Positions 6,739 to 7,855 of a stretch of 7,855 nucleotides of DNA are shown here, one piece after another. The DNA is from an uncultured Bacteroidales bacterium. Its GTDB lineage: Bacteria; Bacteroidota; Bacteroidia; Bacteroidales; Bacteroidaceae. Below the pieces are notes generated by a model, which saw nothing but the letters and a program-made list of their open reading frames with translations, was not told the origin of the DNA and did not search any database. The stretch is from the NCBI GenBank assembly GCA_902783615.1, contig CACZRQ010000002.1:1-7855 (forward strand), written 5' to 3'. The stretch's first letter is position 1. Each line of letters opens with the position of its first letter. The translations under genes were made by a program, and so were the position numbers.

Positions 6739-7855
6739 CAGCAATATCCAAACTACGCCTTCAGTAATTGACGCGAAATGGGGGTATCTGTCGTGATGAG
6801 TAGGATTCTCTATGCCATCCAATACCACTGGACCACATTCGTAATAGACCTTGCCCTGACCGATGTAACGGGGACATTCTTCGCCCTTGGTGAGGACGAG
6901 CTTCGTCACGCCATCGGTGATGGTGATGCCCTCGAAGATGCACGGACTGTCGGCCAAGCCTGAGCTACCGCCAATGGCTGTTGCAGAACCGTTGCCTATG
7001 GCCTCCACTTCACCACCAGTGATGAGGATGGTTCCGCCATAACCGCGATAGCCTATGCCCGGACTGCTGTCGCCACCCTCAGCCCTGACCTTACCGCCAG
7101 TGATGGTGATATCGCCAAACGATGTGCCAAAATAGGCTCCAATACCGGCTGCTCCAAGGCCACCAATGGCATTCACCTCACCACCCGTAATGGTGACATC
7201 GCCACTGCTCGAGTTCATGCCGTTGCCGATGCCGGCTGCACGAGAACCACCCTTAGCCGTTACACTACCACCTGTAATGGTGATATAACCACAAGACGCG
7301 CTGTTCATAGCTGCACCGATACCTGCACCACCCTCGCCATTGGCAATGGCCTCGATGGTGCCACCCTCGACGACGATGTTGCCACAAGGTATGCCATAGC
7401 CAGCACCGATGGCTGCCGCATAGCTGAAATAACCGCCTCCGCGACTGGAGGCCTTGAGCTCACCATCGCCCTTGAAAGTAAGCGTCTTATCCACAGGCAC
7501 ATGAATGGCCGGGTAAACCTCGTGGGCAGCAACCACTTCATTCTCTCCCTCTATAATGATGGTGGCATCGCCCAAGCAAGTGATGCCAGCGCCAGCATAA
7601 GCCTCGTTGTCGTCCAATCCGGTGATGTGGGCATCGCGCAAGGTGATGGTTGCTCCGTCGGCTATCGTGATATGAGTATCAGCGCGAGCCTGGCCTGTGA
7701 GCACATCACCATCCTGAGCCTCATAAAGTACCTTGTAGGCCAGATTGACAGGACCGCCTTCGGAAGGCTCAGAGAGCGGCAGATTGGCTGAGACATACAA
7801 CTTGCCTGCCTCGAGCACGACAGACGGCTGCGAGATGGTGAACACACCCTCGGGA
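6724..7855 (-). CDS. Repeat-rich beta-structured surface protein (carbohydrate-binding-domain-like), N-terminus beyond window
   Basis: The frame is open to the right edge (Pro-Glu-Gly precede the GTG at 7843-7845), so that GTG is not a trustworthy start; 376 residues are visible. Numbering here counts that GTG codon as 1. The order is: a segment ending in YEAQDGDVLTG (41-51); HITIADGATITLRDAHITG (58-76), a pattern seen in Prevotella and Firmicutes cell-surface proteins annotated as carbohydrate-binding; then five glycine-rich units at about 144-292. Each unit has an (A)GIG turn and an ITITGG strand followed by VxAxGG. The C-terminal part has ITDGVTKLVLTKGEECP (308-324). A right-handed beta-helix or stacked beta-solenoid is the expected fold. 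No anchor, sorting signal or catalytic motif is visible, though a signal would lie in the missing N-terminus. Base composition is more GC-rich than in the 2424-5679 genes. It converges with the efflux gene and shows no sign of sharing its role. Confidence 0.85.
   Translation of the reverse strand, partial: PEGVFTISQPSVVLEAGKLYVSANLPLSEPSEGGPVNLAYKVLYEAQDGDVLTGQARADTHITIADGATITLRDAHITGLDDNEAYAGAGITCLGDATIIIEGENEVVAAHEVYPAIHVPVDKTLTFKGDGELKASSRGGGYFSYAAAIGAGYGIPCGNIVVEGGTIEAIANGEGGAGIGAAMNSASCGYITITGGSVTAKGGSRAAGIGNGMNSSSGDVTITGGEVNAIGGLGAAGIGAYFGTSFGDITITGGKVRAEGGDSSPGIGYRGYGGTILITGGEVEAIGNGSATAIGGSSGLADSPCIFEGITITDGVTKLVLTKGEECPRYIGQGKVYYECGPVVLDGIENPTHHDRYPHFASITEGVVWILLNHNR
6970..7416 (-). 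repeat. Coding tandem repeats, 27-30 residue GIG...ITITGG units
   Basis: Within the minus-strand gene, the GIG/AIG turn recurs at residues 146, 176, 206, 235, 264 and 291 (numbered from the GTG at 7843-7845), so spacing is 30, 30, 29, 29 and 27. Between turns lie NIVVEGG, YITITGG, DVTITGG, DITITGG and TILITGG, each followed by a second short strand such as SVTAKGG, EVNAIGG or KVRAEGG. The middle units are closest to each other and the outer ones are more degenerate. The DNA copies have diverged in third positions, so recent slippage is not obvious. Confidence 0.85.

Noticed and set aside
6970..7416. CRISPR array suggested by regular spacing
   Set aside because: The period is 81-90 bp and coding, units are diverged and read as protein repeats, and there are no identical short direct repeats with unique spacers.
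7501..7791. Plus-strand frame opposite the repeat protein
   Set aside because: The minus-strand frame is open to the edge and has clear repeats and domain-like segments, so this is a shadow frame.

Overview
The window looks like a chromosomal piece of a Bacteroidota genome, most likely Prevotella/Segatella or a close relative. The evidence is a SusC/SusD pair, Bacteroidota-type lipoproteins, A-rich leaders instead of clear Shine-Dalgarno sequences, one good match to the Bacteroidota -7 promoter box (TAnnTTTG), and a surface protein with GIG...ITITGG repeats. Nothing seen suggests a plasmid, phage, insertion sequence, CRISPR array, tRNA or rRNA.

Layout. (1) Positions 1-414 hold the C-terminal end of a SusC/RagA-type TonB-dependent outer-membrane transporter. 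(2) A 67-nt gap carries an array of near-palindromic hexamers with a 7-bp period. (3) Positions 482-2287 hold a complete SusD/RagB-type surface lipoprotein. Both Sus genes appear to use a narrow set of codons, as expected for abundant proteins. (4) A hairpin and a strong intrinsic terminator follow (2294-2362). (5) Next is a closely spaced two-gene unit: a polytopic membrane protein with a helical C-terminal half (2424-4184), then 13 nt later a lipoprotein with one CxxCH motif and a TolB/PD40-like beta-propeller (4198-5679). (6) A 162-nt gap holds a candidate promoter, a weak AT hairpin with a T-run, and an eight-codon leader ORF in frame with the next gene. (7) Positions 5842-6723 encode a complete CDF cation-efflux protein. 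(8) On the minus strand, a repeat-rich, probably surface-exposed beta-structured protein (6724-7855) is cut by the right edge at its N-terminal side. The last two genes converge with no base between their stop codons, and three inverted repeats lie in the final 80 bp of the CDF gene and across the stops.

How the genes may work together. The SusC channel and SusD lid should form a nutrient-import complex in the outer membrane. No glycosidase, peptidase, sensor or anti-sigma gene is visible, so the substrate cannot be named. The membrane protein/CxxCH lipoprotein pair is the least understood part and the best candidate for an undescribed functional unit. It lies behind the susD terminator, so it is probably expressed at a lower or separate level. 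The CDF exporter and the repeat protein look like independent neighbours.
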